Positions 7,977 through 16,772 of a stretch of 60,841 nucleotides of DNA are shown piece by piece (within the stretch, counting starts at the first letter, position 1; the number at the start of each line of letters is the position of its first letter). The position numbers and the translations under genes were made by a program. The notes below the pieces were generated by a model. It was not told the origin of the DNA. It did no database searches and worked only from the letters and a program-made list of their open reading frames with translations. Origin of the DNA: an uncultured Sutterella sp. (GTDB lineage Bacteria; Pseudomonadota; Gammaproteobacteria; Burkholderiales; Burkholderiaceae_F); NCBI GenBank assembly GCA_900545275.1, contig UQYG01000015.1, positions 1-60,841 of the forward strand. Direction: 5' to 3'.

Positions 7977-8543
7977 ATGACCAATACCGGAGCGCTCACG
8001 GAACTCGTCGAACGAACGGTCGAAGGCCTCGGCTATGAATTCGTCGAACTCGAACGCCTCGCCCGCGGTCTCGTCCGCGTCACGATCGACACGACGAACG
8101 AGGGCGGCATCACGCTCGATGACTGCGAACGCGTGAGCGATCAGCTCACGCGCCTCTTTACGGTCGAAAACGTTCCCTACGAACGTCTCGAAGTGTCGAG
8201 CCCCGGGGTGGAACGTCCCTTGAAGCGCGCCCGCGACTGGGAACGCTTCGCGGGCGAACTCGCCTACGTGGAACTCTATGCGCCGCTCGCAGCGGTTGGC
8301 TTCCCCGAAGCCGGCCGCCGCAAGCTCGAAGGCCGCATCGTCGGCATCGAAGGGGAGGCGGGAAGCGAAGTCGTGACGTTCGACTATTTTGAAGTGGACG
8401 TCGCCCGCACGCCGGGCATCGCCGCGCGCCGCCGTCAGAATCCGAAGAAGGAAGAAAAGAAGCCCGATCCCATCCGCGTCGCGTTCCCGCTCTCGGACGT
8501 CGACCGCGCCCATCTCATCGCCGAATTGAACTTTAAAGGGTAA
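7977..8543 (+). CDS. rimP: Ribosome maturation factor RimP
   Basis: Encodes 188 residues. It starts MTNTGALTELVERTVEGLGYEFVELE and contains the VSSPGVERPLKRARDWERFAG segment characteristic of RimP, which helps assemble the 30S subunit. It is somewhat longer than the E. coli protein because of inserts and a basic C-terminal region. It is the first gene of rimP-nusA-infB-rbfA-truB, with nusA 6 bases downstream. Confidence 0.94.
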   Translation: MTNTGALTELVERTVEGLGYEFVELERLARGLVRVTIDTTNEGGITLDDCERVSDQLTRLFTVENVPYERLEVSSPGVERPLKRARDWERFAGELAYVELYAPLAAVGFPEAGRRKLEGRIVGIEGEAGSEVVTFDYFEVDVARTPGIAARRRQNPKKEEKKPDPIRVAFPLSDVDRAHLIAELNFKG

Positions 8544-8549
8544 GACATC

Positions 8550-10043
8550 ATGATCAATTGCCGCGAAATGCTCGAACTCGTCGAAGTTCTGGCTCGTGAA
8601 AAGAACGTCGAAGAAGGCATCGTCTTCGGCGTCCTGGAAATGGCGCTTGCGAGCGCCGTCAAGAAGGCCCGCTTCCCCGGGGAAGACGCCGACATCGTCG
8701 TGCACGTCGACCGCGACACGGGCACTTTCGAGGCCGCCCGCCGCTGGCTCGTCGTCGCCGACGAAGACGGTCTGCAGGAGCCCGACCGTCAGGAAATGCT
8801 CTCGGACATCATCGACGAATTTCCCGACGCTAAACCCGGCGACTTCATCGAACGCGAAATCGACAAGATCGACGTCGACACGGCCGGCCGCCGCTTCGCT
8901 CAGGATGCCAAGCAGGTCATTCTCCAGCGTCTGCGCGACGCCGAACGCGATCAGATTCTGAAGGAATTCCTCGCCAAGAACGAAACGATCGTCACGGGCA
9001 CCGTCAAGCGCATGGACAAAGGCGACGCCATCGTCGAAATCGGCCGCCTCGAAGCGCGTCTGCCGCGCAACCAGATGATTCCGCGCGAATCGATCCGCAC
9101 GGGCGACCGCGTGCGCGCCTATGTCGACCGCATCGGCGAGTCGACCAAGGGCCAGCAGGTGACGCTCTCGCGCACCTCGCCCGAATTCTTGAAGAAGCTC
9201 TTCGAACTCGAAGTCCCCGAAATCGAAGAAGGGCTCCTTGAAATCAAGTCGGCCGCCCGCGATCCGGGCGTGCGCGCCAAGATCGCCGTCTACACGCGCG
9301 ACCGCCGAATCGATCCGATCGGCACCTGCGTCGGCATGCGCGGCTCGCGCGTTTCGGCCGTCACGAACGAACTCGGGGGCGAACGCATCGACATCGTCCT
9401 TTGGAACGAAGATCCCGCGCAGTTCGTCGTGGGCGCGCTCGAACCCGCCAAGGTCCGTTCGATCGTGATGCTCGAAGACACCCACACGATGGAAGTCGTC
9501 GTCGACGAGGAAAACCTCGCCGTCGCGATCGGCCGCGCCGGTCAGAACGTTCGTCTCGCCTCCGAACTCACGGGCTGGCAGATCAACATCCTCACCGAAA
9601 GCGAAGCGAATGAAAAGCGCGACGCCGAAGTCGCCCGCATCCGCGAAGAGTTCATGACGAAGCTCGACGTCGACGAAGACGCCGCGAACGTCCTCATCGA
9701 CGAAGGCTTCTCCTCGATCGAAGAAATCGCCTACGTTCCCGAAAAGGAACTCCACGCGATCGAAGCCTTCGACTCGGAAACGGTGGACGAACTGCGTCAG
9801 CGAGCCCGCAACAAGCTCCTCTCGGAAGCCATCGCCCGCGAAGAAAATCTCCGTCAGGCCGACAAGGGCCTGATCGAACTCGAGGGCATGGACAACGACC
9901 TGGCCGCGAAGCTTGTCGCCAACGGCGTGAAGACCGCCGACGATCTCGGCGAACTTGCGACCGACGATCTCGTCGAAATGACGGGGATCGAAGAAGAACG
10001 CGCGCAGAAGCTCATCATGGCCGCCCGCGCGAGCTGGTTCTGA
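8550..10043 (+). CDS. nusA: Transcription termination/antitermination factor NusA
   Basis: Encodes 497 residues with the complete architecture. The RNA-polymerase-binding N-terminal domain spans about 1-130, then the S1 domain (IVTGTVKRMDKGDAIVEIG). Tandem KH domains (IGTCVGMRGSRVSAVTNELG and VAIGRAGQNVRLASELTGW) follow. Two C-terminal helix-hairpin-helix acidic repeats complete it, as in gamma- and betaproteobacteria. It regulates pausing and termination, and so could act on hairpins in its own operon leader. Confidence 0.97.
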   Translation: MINCREMLELVEVLAREKNVEEGIVFGVLEMALASAVKKARFPGEDADIVVHVDRDTGTFEAARRWLVVADEDGLQEPDRQEMLSDIIDEFPDAKPGDFIEREIDKIDVDTAGRRFAQDAKQVILQRLRDAERDQILKEFLAKNETIVTGTVKRMDKGDAIVEIGRLEARLPRNQMIPRESIRTGDRVRAYVDRIGESTKGQQVTLSRTSPEFLKKLFELEVPEIEEGLLEIKSAARDPGVRAKIAVYTRDRRIDPIGTCVGMRGSRVSAVTNELGGERIDIVLWNEDPAQFVVGALEPAKVRSIVMLEDTHTMEVVVDEENLAVAIGRAGQNVRLASELTGWQINILTESEANEKRDAEVARIREEFMTKLDVDEDAANVLIDEGFSSIEEIAYVPEKELHAIEAFDSETVDELRQRARNKLLSEAIAREENLRQADKGLIELEGMDNDLAAKLVANGVKTADDLGELATDDLVEMTGIEEERAQKLIMAARASWF

Positions 10044-10056
10044 GAACTGAATACGC

Positions 10057-10093
10057 GGCGCGCCCCCCGCGGGGCGCGCCCATCTGGTTTTTT
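10057..10093 (+). terminator. Strong GC hairpin with T-run between nusA and infB
   Basis: GGCGCGCCCC (10057-10066) pairs perfectly with GGGGCGCGCC (10071-10080), followed after 7 bases by TTTTTT (10088-10093). The gap before the T-run makes termination partial at best. It lies within the operon. Confidence 0.55.
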
Positions 10094-10106
10094 CCTTGTC
10101 CCGACC

Positions 10107-10202
10107 TGATGCGGCTTATGAGGCCGCAGCGTTGCAAAAACACTGGCCACCCGGAGGACAGGGCGGCGCCCGAGAGCGCCGAAAGGGTGCCGCATCAAGG
10201 AG
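10107..10202 (+). promoter_or_regulatory. infB leader stem that abuts the ribosome-binding site
   Basis: TGATGCGGC (10107-10115) is perfectly complementary to GCCGCATCA (10189-10197), whose last base is the first base of AAGGAG (10197-10202), the infB Shine-Dalgarno sequence. A competing local hairpin GCGGC/GCCGC (10111-10127) and an internal GGCGC/GCGCC hairpin (~10163-10180) are also possible. This suggests two alternative folds controlling infB translation. Confidence 0.45.
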
Positions 10203-10212
10203 TAGAACATCT

Positions 10213-13047
10213 ATGGCAAGTAAAACGGTGAATGATTTCGCCCGCGAACTCAAACTCGCTCCCGAGCTCCTTCTCGAGCAGCTCCGCGCCGCGGGCGTCG
10301 CCAAGCGCGACGTCACGGACGAACTGAGCGAAGCCGACAAATCGCGGCTCTTCGAGAGCCTGCGCGCGCAGCGCACCCAGCAGGAGCGCAAGATCAGCAT
10401 GACGCGCAAAGAAACGAGCGTGATCAAGCAGAGCGACGCTTCGGGCCGTGCGCACACGATTCAGGTGGAAGTCCGCAGAAAGCGCGTCTTCGTGAAGAAC
10501 CCCCAGGTCCTCGCCGAAGAGCAGGCCCGCCTGGAGGCCGAGGCCCGCGCCGAAGCGGCCCGTCGTGCCGAAGAGGAAGCCCGCGAAGCCGAACGCCGCA
10601 AGGTCGAGGAAGAGGCCCGCAGGAAGGCCGCCGAAGAAGCCGAACGTCAGCGTCTCGAAGCGGAGCGCCGCGCCGCCGAAGAGCGCGCCGAAGCGGCCCG
10701 CCGCGAAGCGGAAGCCGCCAAGAAGCGCGCCGAGGAAGAGGCCGCCCGCGCCGACGACGAAGCGCGCCTGAAGGCCGCCCGCCGAGAAGCCGAAAAGGCC
10801 AAGCTCGAAGCCGAAGTCGCCGCCGCCACCGCCAAGCGCATGGAGGCCGACGCGCGCCGCCGCGAAGAAGCCCGCAAGAAGGCCGAGGAAGAAGCCCGCC
10901 GCATCCGCGAAATGATGAACCGCAAGGCGGGCGTCATGACCGCGAAGAAGGCGCCGAAGGAAGAAAAGCCCAAGGACGCTCCGAAGCCCGCCGCCGACGC
11001 GAAGACCGAACAGGAAAAGAAGGCCGCGCAGCAGCAGCGCAAGAACGTCAAGAAGGCACAGCAGGAAGCCCGTCCCGCCAAGCCCGCCCACGCTTCCGAC
11101 AAGAAGAAGGGCCAGAAGGGCGGCAACGCCGGCAACGACCGTTGGGGCGAAGAAAAGGACCGCCGTCGCGGCATGAAGACGCGCGGCGAAGACGAGTCGT
11201 CGGAAAAGAGCGGCTGGCGCACCGCGCGCGGCCGCCGCAGTCAGGACCGCAACCGCCGCGCCGAACCGGCTCCGCAGGCCGCGGAACCCGTAGTGCGCGA
11301 AGTGCAGGTGCCCGAAACCATTTCGGTGTCGGACCTCGCCCACAAGATGAGCGTCAAGGCGACCGAAGTCATCAAGACCCTCATGAAGATGGGGCAGATG
11401 GTGACGATCAACCAGATGCTCGACCAGGACACGGCGATGATCGTCGTCGAGGAAATGGGCCACAAGGCGATCGCCGCCAAGCCCGACGATCCCGAAGCGA
11501 TCCTCGGAGAACTCGCCGAAAAAGAGGACTACGAAGCGCTGCCGCGTCCGCCGGTCGTCACGATCATGGGGCACGTCGACCACGGCAAGACGTCGCTTCT
11601 CGACTACATCCGCCGCGCCAAGGTCGCCGCGGGTGAAGCGGGCGGCATTACGCAGCACATCGGCGCGTATCACGTCAAGACGCCGCGCGGCATCGTCACC
11701 TTCCTCGACACTCCGGGGCACGAAGCCTTTACGGCCATGCGCGCCCGCGGTGCGCAGGCGACCGACATCGTCATTCTCGTGGTCGCGGCCGACGACGGCG
11801 TGATGCCGCAGACGAAGGAAGCCATCTCGCACGCCCGTGCGGCCGGCGTTCCGCTCGTCGTCGCGATCAACAAGATCGACAAGCCCGAAGCCAATCCCGA
11901 ACGCGTCAAGCAGGAATTGGTCGCCAACGACGTGATGCCGGAAGAATGGGGCGGCGACGTTCCCTTCTGCCCGGTCTCCGCCAAGACCGGTCAGGGCGTC
12001 GACGAACTTTTGGAAAACGTCCTTCTGCAGGCCGAGATGCTTGAACTCAAGGCCCCCGTCGAAGGGCCGGCCCGCGGGCTCGTCATCGAATCGCGCCTTG
12101 ACAAGGGCCGCGGTCCGGTCGCGTCCATCCTCGTGCAGTCGGGCACGCTCCACCGCGGCGACATCGTCCTCGTGGGCGCCGAATTCGGCCGCGTGCGCGC
12201 GATGATCAACGAAATGGGCAAGGCCCAGAACACGGCGGGTCCGTCGATTCCGGTCGAAATCCAGGGCCTCTCGGGCGTCCCGCACGCGGGCGACGAAGTG
12301 ATCGTTCTGAACGATGAACGCAAGGCCCGCGAAATCGCGCTCTTCCGTCAAGGGAAGTACCGCGACGTCAAGCTCGCGAAGGCCCATGCGACGAACCTCG
12401 CGAACCTCTTTGCCGACGTGGGCGAGGGCGAAGTCAAGACCCTTCCACTCATCATCAAGGCCGACGTTCAGGGGTCGCAGGAAGCGCTCATCCACGCGCT
12501 CACGAAGCTCTCGAACGACGAAGTCCGCGTTTCGGTCGTGCACGCGGCCGTGGGCGGCATCAGCGAATCCGACGTGAACCTCGCCTCGGCTTCGAAGGCC
12601 GTCATCATCGGCTTCAACGTCCGTGCCGACGCGCTCGCGCGCAAGCTCGCCGAAACCGAAGGCATCGACATCCGCTACTACAACATCATCTACGACGCCG
12701 TGGACGACGTGAAGGCGGCCCTGGGCGGCATGCTCTCGCCCGAAAAGCGCGAAACCCCGCTCGGTCTCGTCGAAATCCGCCAGATCATCCGCGTTCCGAA
12801 GGTCGGCAACATCGCGGGTTGCCGCGTGCTCGAAGGTCTCATTCGCCGCAGCGCCCAGGTGCGCCTCCTTCGCGACAACGTCGTGGTGTGGACGGGCGAA
12901 CTCGCCTCGCTCAAGCACTTCAAGGACGACGTCCGCGAAGTCAAGGCCGGCATGGAGTGCGGTCTTTCGTTGAAGGGCTACGACGACATCCGCGAACTCG
13001 ATCAGCTCGAAGTGTTCGAAGTCACGGAAGTGGCCCGCACGCTCTAA
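10213..13047 (+). CDS. infB: Translation initiation factor IF-2
   Basis: Encodes 944 residues from the ATG at 10213, 10 bases after AAGGAG. The N-terminal IF2-N fold (TVNDFARELKLAPELLLEQL) is followed by ~250 residues of Glu/Ala/Arg/Lys-rich coiled coil. A second IF2-N-like segment (SVSDLAHKMSVKATEVIKTL) precedes the GTPase domain, with GHVDHGKT at ~453-460, DTPGHEAF and NKIDKPEA. Domains II-IV follow. It delivers initiator tRNA to the ribosome. Confidence 0.97.
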   Translation: MASKTVNDFARELKLAPELLLEQLRAAGVAKRDVTDELSEADKSRLFESLRAQRTQQERKISMTRKETSVIKQSDASGRAHTIQVEVRRKRVFVKNPQVLAEEQARLEAEARAEAARRAEEEAREAERRKVEEEARRKAAEEAERQRLEAERRAAEERAEAARREAEAAKKRAEEEAARADDEARLKAARREAEKAKLEAEVAAATAKRMEADARRREEARKKAEEEARRIREMMNRKAGVMTAKKAPKEEKPKDAPKPAADAKTEQEKKAAQQQRKNVKKAQQEARPAKPAHASDKKKGQKGGNAGNDRWGEEKDRRRGMKTRGEDESSEKSGWRTARGRRSQDRNRRAEPAPQAAEPVVREVQVPETISVSDLAHKMSVKATEVIKTLMKMGQMVTINQMLDQDTAMIVVEEMGHKAIAAKPDDPEAILGELAEKEDYEALPRPPVVTIMGHVDHGKTSLLDYIRRAKVAAGEAGGITQHIGAYHVKTPRGIVTFLDTPGHEAFTAMRARGAQATDIVILVVAADDGVMPQTKEAISHARAAGVPLVVAINKIDKPEANPERVKQELVANDVMPEEWGGDVPFCPVSAKTGQGVDELLENVLLQAEMLELKAPVEGPARGLVIESRLDKGRGPVASILVQSGTLHRGDIVLVGAEFGRVRAMINEMGKAQNTAGPSIPVEIQGLSGVPHAGDEVIVLNDERKAREIALFRQGKYRDVKLAKAHATNLANLFADVGEGEVKTLPLIIKADVQGSQEALIHALTKLSNDEVRVSVVHAAVGGISESDVNLASASKAVIIGFNVRADALARKLAETEGIDIRYYNIIYDAVDDVKAALGGMLSPEKRETPLGLVEIRQIIRVPKVGNIAGCRVLEGLIRRSAQVRLLRDNVVVWTGELASLKHFKDDVREVKAGMECGLSLKGYDDIRELDQLEVFEVTEVARTL

Positions 13048-13056
13048 ATCCTCTCC

Positions 13057-13088
13057 GGGAACCCGCGCGGATTCGCGCGGGTCCCTTT
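13057..13088 (+). terminator. Terminator-like hairpin between infB and rbfA
   Basis: CCCGCGCG (13062-13069) / CGCGCGGG (13074-13081), extended by GGGA/TCCC with one bulged A, then TTTT. The T-run is short, and rbfA starts 19 bases later, so partial termination or mRNA stabilisation is likely. Confidence 0.5.
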
Positions 13089-13106
13089 TCTTAGGATTCT
13101 CTTTTC

Positions 13107-13475
13107 ATGAAACCCAAAAAGCCGGGCCGCTCGCTCCGAGTGGCCGACCAGATCGCCAAGGATTTGGCCCAGCTCATTCCCAAGGAAGTGCACGATCCGC
13201 GCGTCGGACTCGTCACGATCACGGGCTGCGACATCACGCCCGACTACGCGCACGCGAAGGTCTACTTCACGGTGTTGGGAAGCGATCCCGAAGCCTGCGC
13301 CGAGGGCCTGAACAACGCGGCCGGGATGCTGCGCAACTTCCTCTTTCGCCGTCTCACGATCCATACGGTCCCGACGCTGCACTTCACGATCGACGAGAGC
13401 GTCGAGCGCGGCTTCGCGATGGACGCCCTCATCCGCGAGGCGATGAAGACCACCGCCCCCGAAGGGGAGCGTTGA
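13107..13475 (+). CDS. rbfA: Ribosome-binding factor A
   Basis: Encodes 122 residues with a KH-like fold: RVADQIAKDLAQLI, then VTITGCDITPDYAHAKVYFTVLG and a C-terminal PTLHFTIDESVERG. RbfA binds the 30S precursor and helps mature the 16S 5' end, notably in the cold. The length and operon position after infB are standard. truB starts 3 bases after its stop. Confidence 0.95.
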   Translation: MKPKKPGRSLRVADQIAKDLAQLIPKEVHDPRVGLVTITGCDITPDYAHAKVYFTVLGSDPEACAEGLNNAAGMLRNFLFRRLTIHTVPTLHFTIDESVERGFAMDALIREAMKTTAPEGER

Positions 13476-13478
13476 GCG

Positions 13479-14387
13479 ATGCGGCGCCGCGGTGATGCCG
13501 TCGACGGAGTGATGCTCCTCGACAAACCGCTGGGGCTCTCGAGCAATCGGGCGCTCCAGACGGTGCGACGCCTCCTGAACGCTCAGAAAGCCGGTCATAC
13601 GGGGACGCTCGACCCGCTTGCGACGGGGCTTTTGCCCCTTTGCTTCGGAAACGCCACGAAGTTTTCGGCGGACCTCCTTCATGCGGACAAGCGCTACGAG
13701 GCGCGCGTCATGCTCGGCGTCGAAACGGCGACGGGCGACGCCGAAGGGGAGGTGACGGCGCGAAGGGACGCAAGACACCTGACCTTGGCCGATCTCGAGG
13801 GGGTCCTCCCGCGCTTTCGCGGGGTGATCGAACAGATTCCCCCGATGTATTCGGCCCTCAAGCGAGACGGCGAGTGTCTCTACGAAATCGCCCGACGCGG
13901 CGAAACGGTCGAGCGCGAACCCCGCCGCGTGACGATTCGCGAACTTTCCGTCTCCGACTGGGAAGCGACGGACGAAGGAGTCTTCTTCACGATGAAGACG
14001 CTCGTCTCCAAGGGGACCTACATCCGGGTGCTCGCCGAAGACATCGGACGGGCCCTGGGCGTGGGCGCGCATTTGAGGACGCTTCGCCGCACGGGCGTGG
14101 GCGACCTCTCGATCGACGAAGCGGTCTCGTGGGAGACCCTCGAAAAGGCGACGACCGACATGGCCCGCTCGCTTCTTTCGCCCGTCGACCGGCTCCTATC
14201 AACTCTTCCGCGCATCGAACTGTCCATCTCCGACGCCGAGCGCTTTCGACACGGTCAGCGCATTGCGCTCGGAAGTCCCCGCTCGATCGAGCTCCTTCGC
14301 GTCTACGCCGCGGGAGAGCTCCTCGGCACGGCGCGCGCCGACGAGCGCGGAACGCTGCACCCCGTCCGTTTGCTCGCTCAAGCGTGA
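13479..14387 (+). CDS. truB: tRNA pseudouridine55 synthase
   Basis: Encodes 302 residues. LLDKPLGLSSNRALQ and AGHTGTLDPLATGLLPLCFG are the TruB signature; the catalytic Asp is residue ~45. A C-terminal PUA-like extension follows the catalytic domain. It makes the universal pseudouridine 55 of the tRNA T loop. GGGGAG at the rbfA end serves as its ribosome-binding site. It is the last gene of the operon. Confidence 0.95.
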   Translation: MRRRGDAVDGVMLLDKPLGLSSNRALQTVRRLLNAQKAGHTGTLDPLATGLLPLCFGNATKFSADLLHADKRYEARVMLGVETATGDAEGEVTARRDARHLTLADLEGVLPRFRGVIEQIPPMYSALKRDGECLYEIARRGETVEREPRRVTIRELSVSDWEATDEGVFFTMKTLVSKGTYIRVLAEDIGRALGVGAHLRTLRRTGVGDLSIDEAVSWETLEKATTDMARSLLSPVDRLLSTLPRIELSISDAERFRHGQRIALGSPRSIELLRVYAAGELLGTARADERGTLHPVRLLAQA

Positions 14388-14396
14388 GCGTATAAT
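14369..14396 (+). promoter_or_regulatory. Promoter of bipA
   Basis: A perfect TATAAT (14391-14396) with TTTGCT (14369-14374) 16 bases upstream. It overlaps the 3' end of truB and lies 41 bases before the bipA ATG. Confidence 0.6.
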
Positions 14397-14437
14397 CGGA
14401 TCGATTTTTTTCCACCGAGTTTTTTCTATTCACGACA

Positions 14438-16285
14438 ATGACTCGAGCCATTCGAAATATTGCAATCATTGCGCACGTCGACCACGGCAAGACCACGATG
14501 GTGGACCGCCTTCTGCAGTGCGCGGGCACCTTCCGCGACAATCAGCAGGTGGCCGAACGTGTGATGGACTCCAACGACCTTGAACGCGAACGCGGGATCA
14601 CGATTCTCGCGAAGAACTGCGCGGTCGAATACATGGGGACCCACATCAACATCATCGACACCCCGGGGCACGCGGACTTCGGCGGCGAAGTCGAACGCGT
14701 CCTCTCGATGGTGGACGGCGTGCTCCTGCTCGTCGACGCCGTGGAAGGCCCGATGCCGCAGACGCGCTTCGTGACGCGCAAGGCCCTCGCCCTCGGCTTG
14801 AAGCCGATCGTGGTCGTCAACAAGATCGACCGTCCGGGCGCCCGTCCCGACTGGGTCATCAACCAGACCTTCGACCTCTTCGACAAGCTCGGCGCCACCG
14901 AAGAGCAGCTCGACTTCCCGGTGATCTACGCTTCGGCCCTGAACGGCTACGCGGGTCTGACGGACGACGTCGAAGAACTGAAGAAGATCGGCGACATGCG
15001 CGCCGTCTTCGACACGGTGATCAAGTACGTTCCGGTGCGCGACGACAATCCCGACGGACCGCTTCAGCTGCAGATCTGCTCGCTCGACTACTCGAGCTAC
15101 GTCGGCAAGATCGGCGTGGGACGCGTCCACCGCGGCCGCATCCGCCCGAACATGGAAGTCGCCATCATGAACGGTCCCGACGACACGCCGCGCCGCGTGA
15201 AGGTCAATCAGATCCTGAAGTTCCAGGGCCTGGACCGTCAGCTCGTCGACGAAGCCGAAGCGGGCGACATCATTCTTGTGAACGGCATCGAAGAACTCGC
15301 GATCGGCACGACGATCACGGACCTGCAGCAGCCCGAAGCCCTTCCGATGCTGAAGGTCGACGAACCGACCCTCACGATGAACTTCCAGGTGAATTCGTCG
15401 CCCCTCGCAGGCCGCGAAGGGAAGTTCGTCACGAGCCGTCAGATCCGCGAGCGTCTCGAGCGCGAATTAAAGTCGAACGTCGCCATGCGCGTTCGCCCGA
15501 CGGCGGACGAAACCGTCTGGGAAGTCGCCGGCCGCGGCGAACTGCACCTCACGATTCTTCTCGAAAACATGCGCCGCGAAGGCTATGAACTCGCCGTTTC
15601 GCGTCCGCGCGTCCTTCTGAAGGAAGTCGACGGCGTCAAGCTCGAACCCTATGAACTCCTCACGGTCGACGTCGAAGAGGAACACCAGGGCGCTGTCATG
15701 GAAGAGCTCGGCCGCCGCAAGGGCGATCTGCAGGACATGCAGCCCGACGGCAAGGGTCGCGTGCGTCTGGAATACCGCATTCCGGCGCGCGGCCTGATCG
15801 GTTTCCAGAGCCTCTTCATGACGATGTGCCGCGGCACGGGCATCATGAGCCACGTCTTTGACGAATACGGTCCCATCAAGCACGGGGACGTGGGCGAGCG
15901 CCGCTCGGGCGTCATCATCTCGCAGGACGACGGCGAAGCCGTGGCCTACGCGCTCTGGAAGATCCAGGAACGCGGCCGCCTCTTCGTGAGCCCGGGCGAC
16001 AAGCTCTACGAAGGGATGATCATCGGCGAACACTCGCGTGAAAACGACATCGTCGTGAACCCGATCAAGGGCAAGCAGTTGACGAACATCCGCGCCTCGG
16101 GCACCGACGAAGCGATCCGCCTTGTCCCGCCCGTGAAGCTCACGCTCGAAATGGCCGTGGAATTCATCAACGACGACGAACTCGTCGAAATCACGCCGCA
16201 CTCGATCCGTCTGCGCAAGCGCTATCTGAAGGACTTCGAGCGCAAGCGCGCGGCCCGTCAGGAACAAAACGAGTTCGGCGGCTGA
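14438..16285 (+). CDS. typA: Ribosome-associated translational GTPase BipA/TypA
   Basis: Encodes 615 residues, the usual size. G1 AHVDHGKTTMVDRLL starts near residue 12. RERGITILAKN contains the switch, followed by DTPGHADFGGEVERVLSMVD and NKIDRPGARPDW. The EF-G-like domains and the BipA-specific C-terminal domain follow. It supports 50S assembly and stress adaptation. No strong Shine-Dalgarno is visible before the ATG. The small YchJ-type gene begins 2 bases after its stop. Confidence 0.96.
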   Translation: MTRAIRNIAIIAHVDHGKTTMVDRLLQCAGTFRDNQQVAERVMDSNDLERERGITILAKNCAVEYMGTHINIIDTPGHADFGGEVERVLSMVDGVLLLVDAVEGPMPQTRFVTRKALALGLKPIVVVNKIDRPGARPDWVINQTFDLFDKLGATEEQLDFPVIYASALNGYAGLTDDVEELKKIGDMRAVFDTVIKYVPVRDDNPDGPLQLQICSLDYSSYVGKIGVGRVHRGRIRPNMEVAIMNGPDDTPRRVKVNQILKFQGLDRQLVDEAEAGDIILVNGIEELAIGTTITDLQQPEALPMLKVDEPTLTMNFQVNSSPLAGREGKFVTSRQIRERLERELKSNVAMRVRPTADETVWEVAGRGELHLTILLENMRREGYELAVSRPRVLLKEVDGVKLEPYELLTVDVEEEHQGAVMEELGRRKGDLQDMQPDGKGRVRLEYRIPARGLIGFQSLFMTMCRGTGIMSHVFDEYGPIKHGDVGERRSGVIISQDDGEAVAYALWKIQERGRLFVSPGDKLYEGMIIGEHSRENDIVVNPIKGKQLTNIRASGTDEAIRLVPPVKLTLEMAVEFINDDELVEITPHSIRLRKRYLKDFERKRAARQEQNEFGG

Positions 16286-16287
16286 TC

Positions 16288-16707
16288 GTGAAGCGAAGAA
16301 AGAACGCTTCCGCCGCGCCCTGCCCCTGCGGGTCGGGGCGCGCCTTCGCCGAGTGCTGCGGCCCCTTCCTCTCGGGAGCGGCCGCGGCGCCGACGCCCGA
16401 AGCCCTCATGCGAAGCCGCTACACGGCCTACGCTCTGGGCGACGACGCGTACGTGCTCGCCACCTGGGACGAGACGACGCGGCCCGCCGTGCTCTTTGAG
16501 GCGGGTGAAGCGCGTCCCCGCTGGATTTCGCTTGCGGTCACCGACGCCAAGCCCGTGACGGACGAAGCCCAAACGGGAGAAGTGACCTTTACGGCGCTCG
16601 CCCGCACTTCGTCGGGCGCAATGCGCCTCTCGGAGCGAAGTCTCTTTCAGAAGAAGGACGGGCGCTGGATCTACGTTCGGGCGCTCTCGCCCGACGAGAA
16701 GATCTGA
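16288..16707 (+). CDS. YchJ family (UPF0225) SEC-C motif protein
   Basis: Encodes 139 residues from a GTG at 16288. The N-terminal SEC-C zinc motif CPCGSGRAFAECCGPFLSG is followed by a NTF2-like domain (LMRSRYTAYALGDDAYVLATW), the standard YchJ layout. SEC-C motifs bind zinc; the function of the family is unknown. It is coupled to bipA by a 2-base gap and followed by a terminator. Confidence 0.85.
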   Translation: MKRRKNASAAPCPCGSGRAFAECCGPFLSGAAAAPTPEALMRSRYTAYALGDDAYVLATWDETTRPAVLFEAGEARPRWISLAVTDAKPVTDEAQTGEVTFTALARTSSGAMRLSERSLFQKKDGRWIYVRALSPDEKI

Positions 16708-16723
16708 GCTCTTTTTCCTCTCC

Positions 16724-16760
16724 AAGGCTCGACGGTGCGCACCGCCCGAGCCTTTTTTCT
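16724..16760 (+). terminator. Terminator of bipA-ychJ
   Basis: AAGGCTCG (16724-16731) pairs with CGAGCCTT (16747-16754) and runs into a T tract (TTTTTTCTT). Confidence 0.85.
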
Positions 16761-16772
16761 TAAACGGTTTAT

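Noticed and set aside
7209..9755. Long antisense open frame of 848 codons opposite rluB-rimP-nusA
   Set aside because: It is a high-GC shadow; the plus-strand frames encode complete, recognisable proteins with ribosome-binding sites.
10813..10918. Repeat region in infB as a tandem-repeat locus
   Set aside because: It is the normal charged coiled-coil linker of IF-2, with irregular codons rather than DNA-level tandem repeats.
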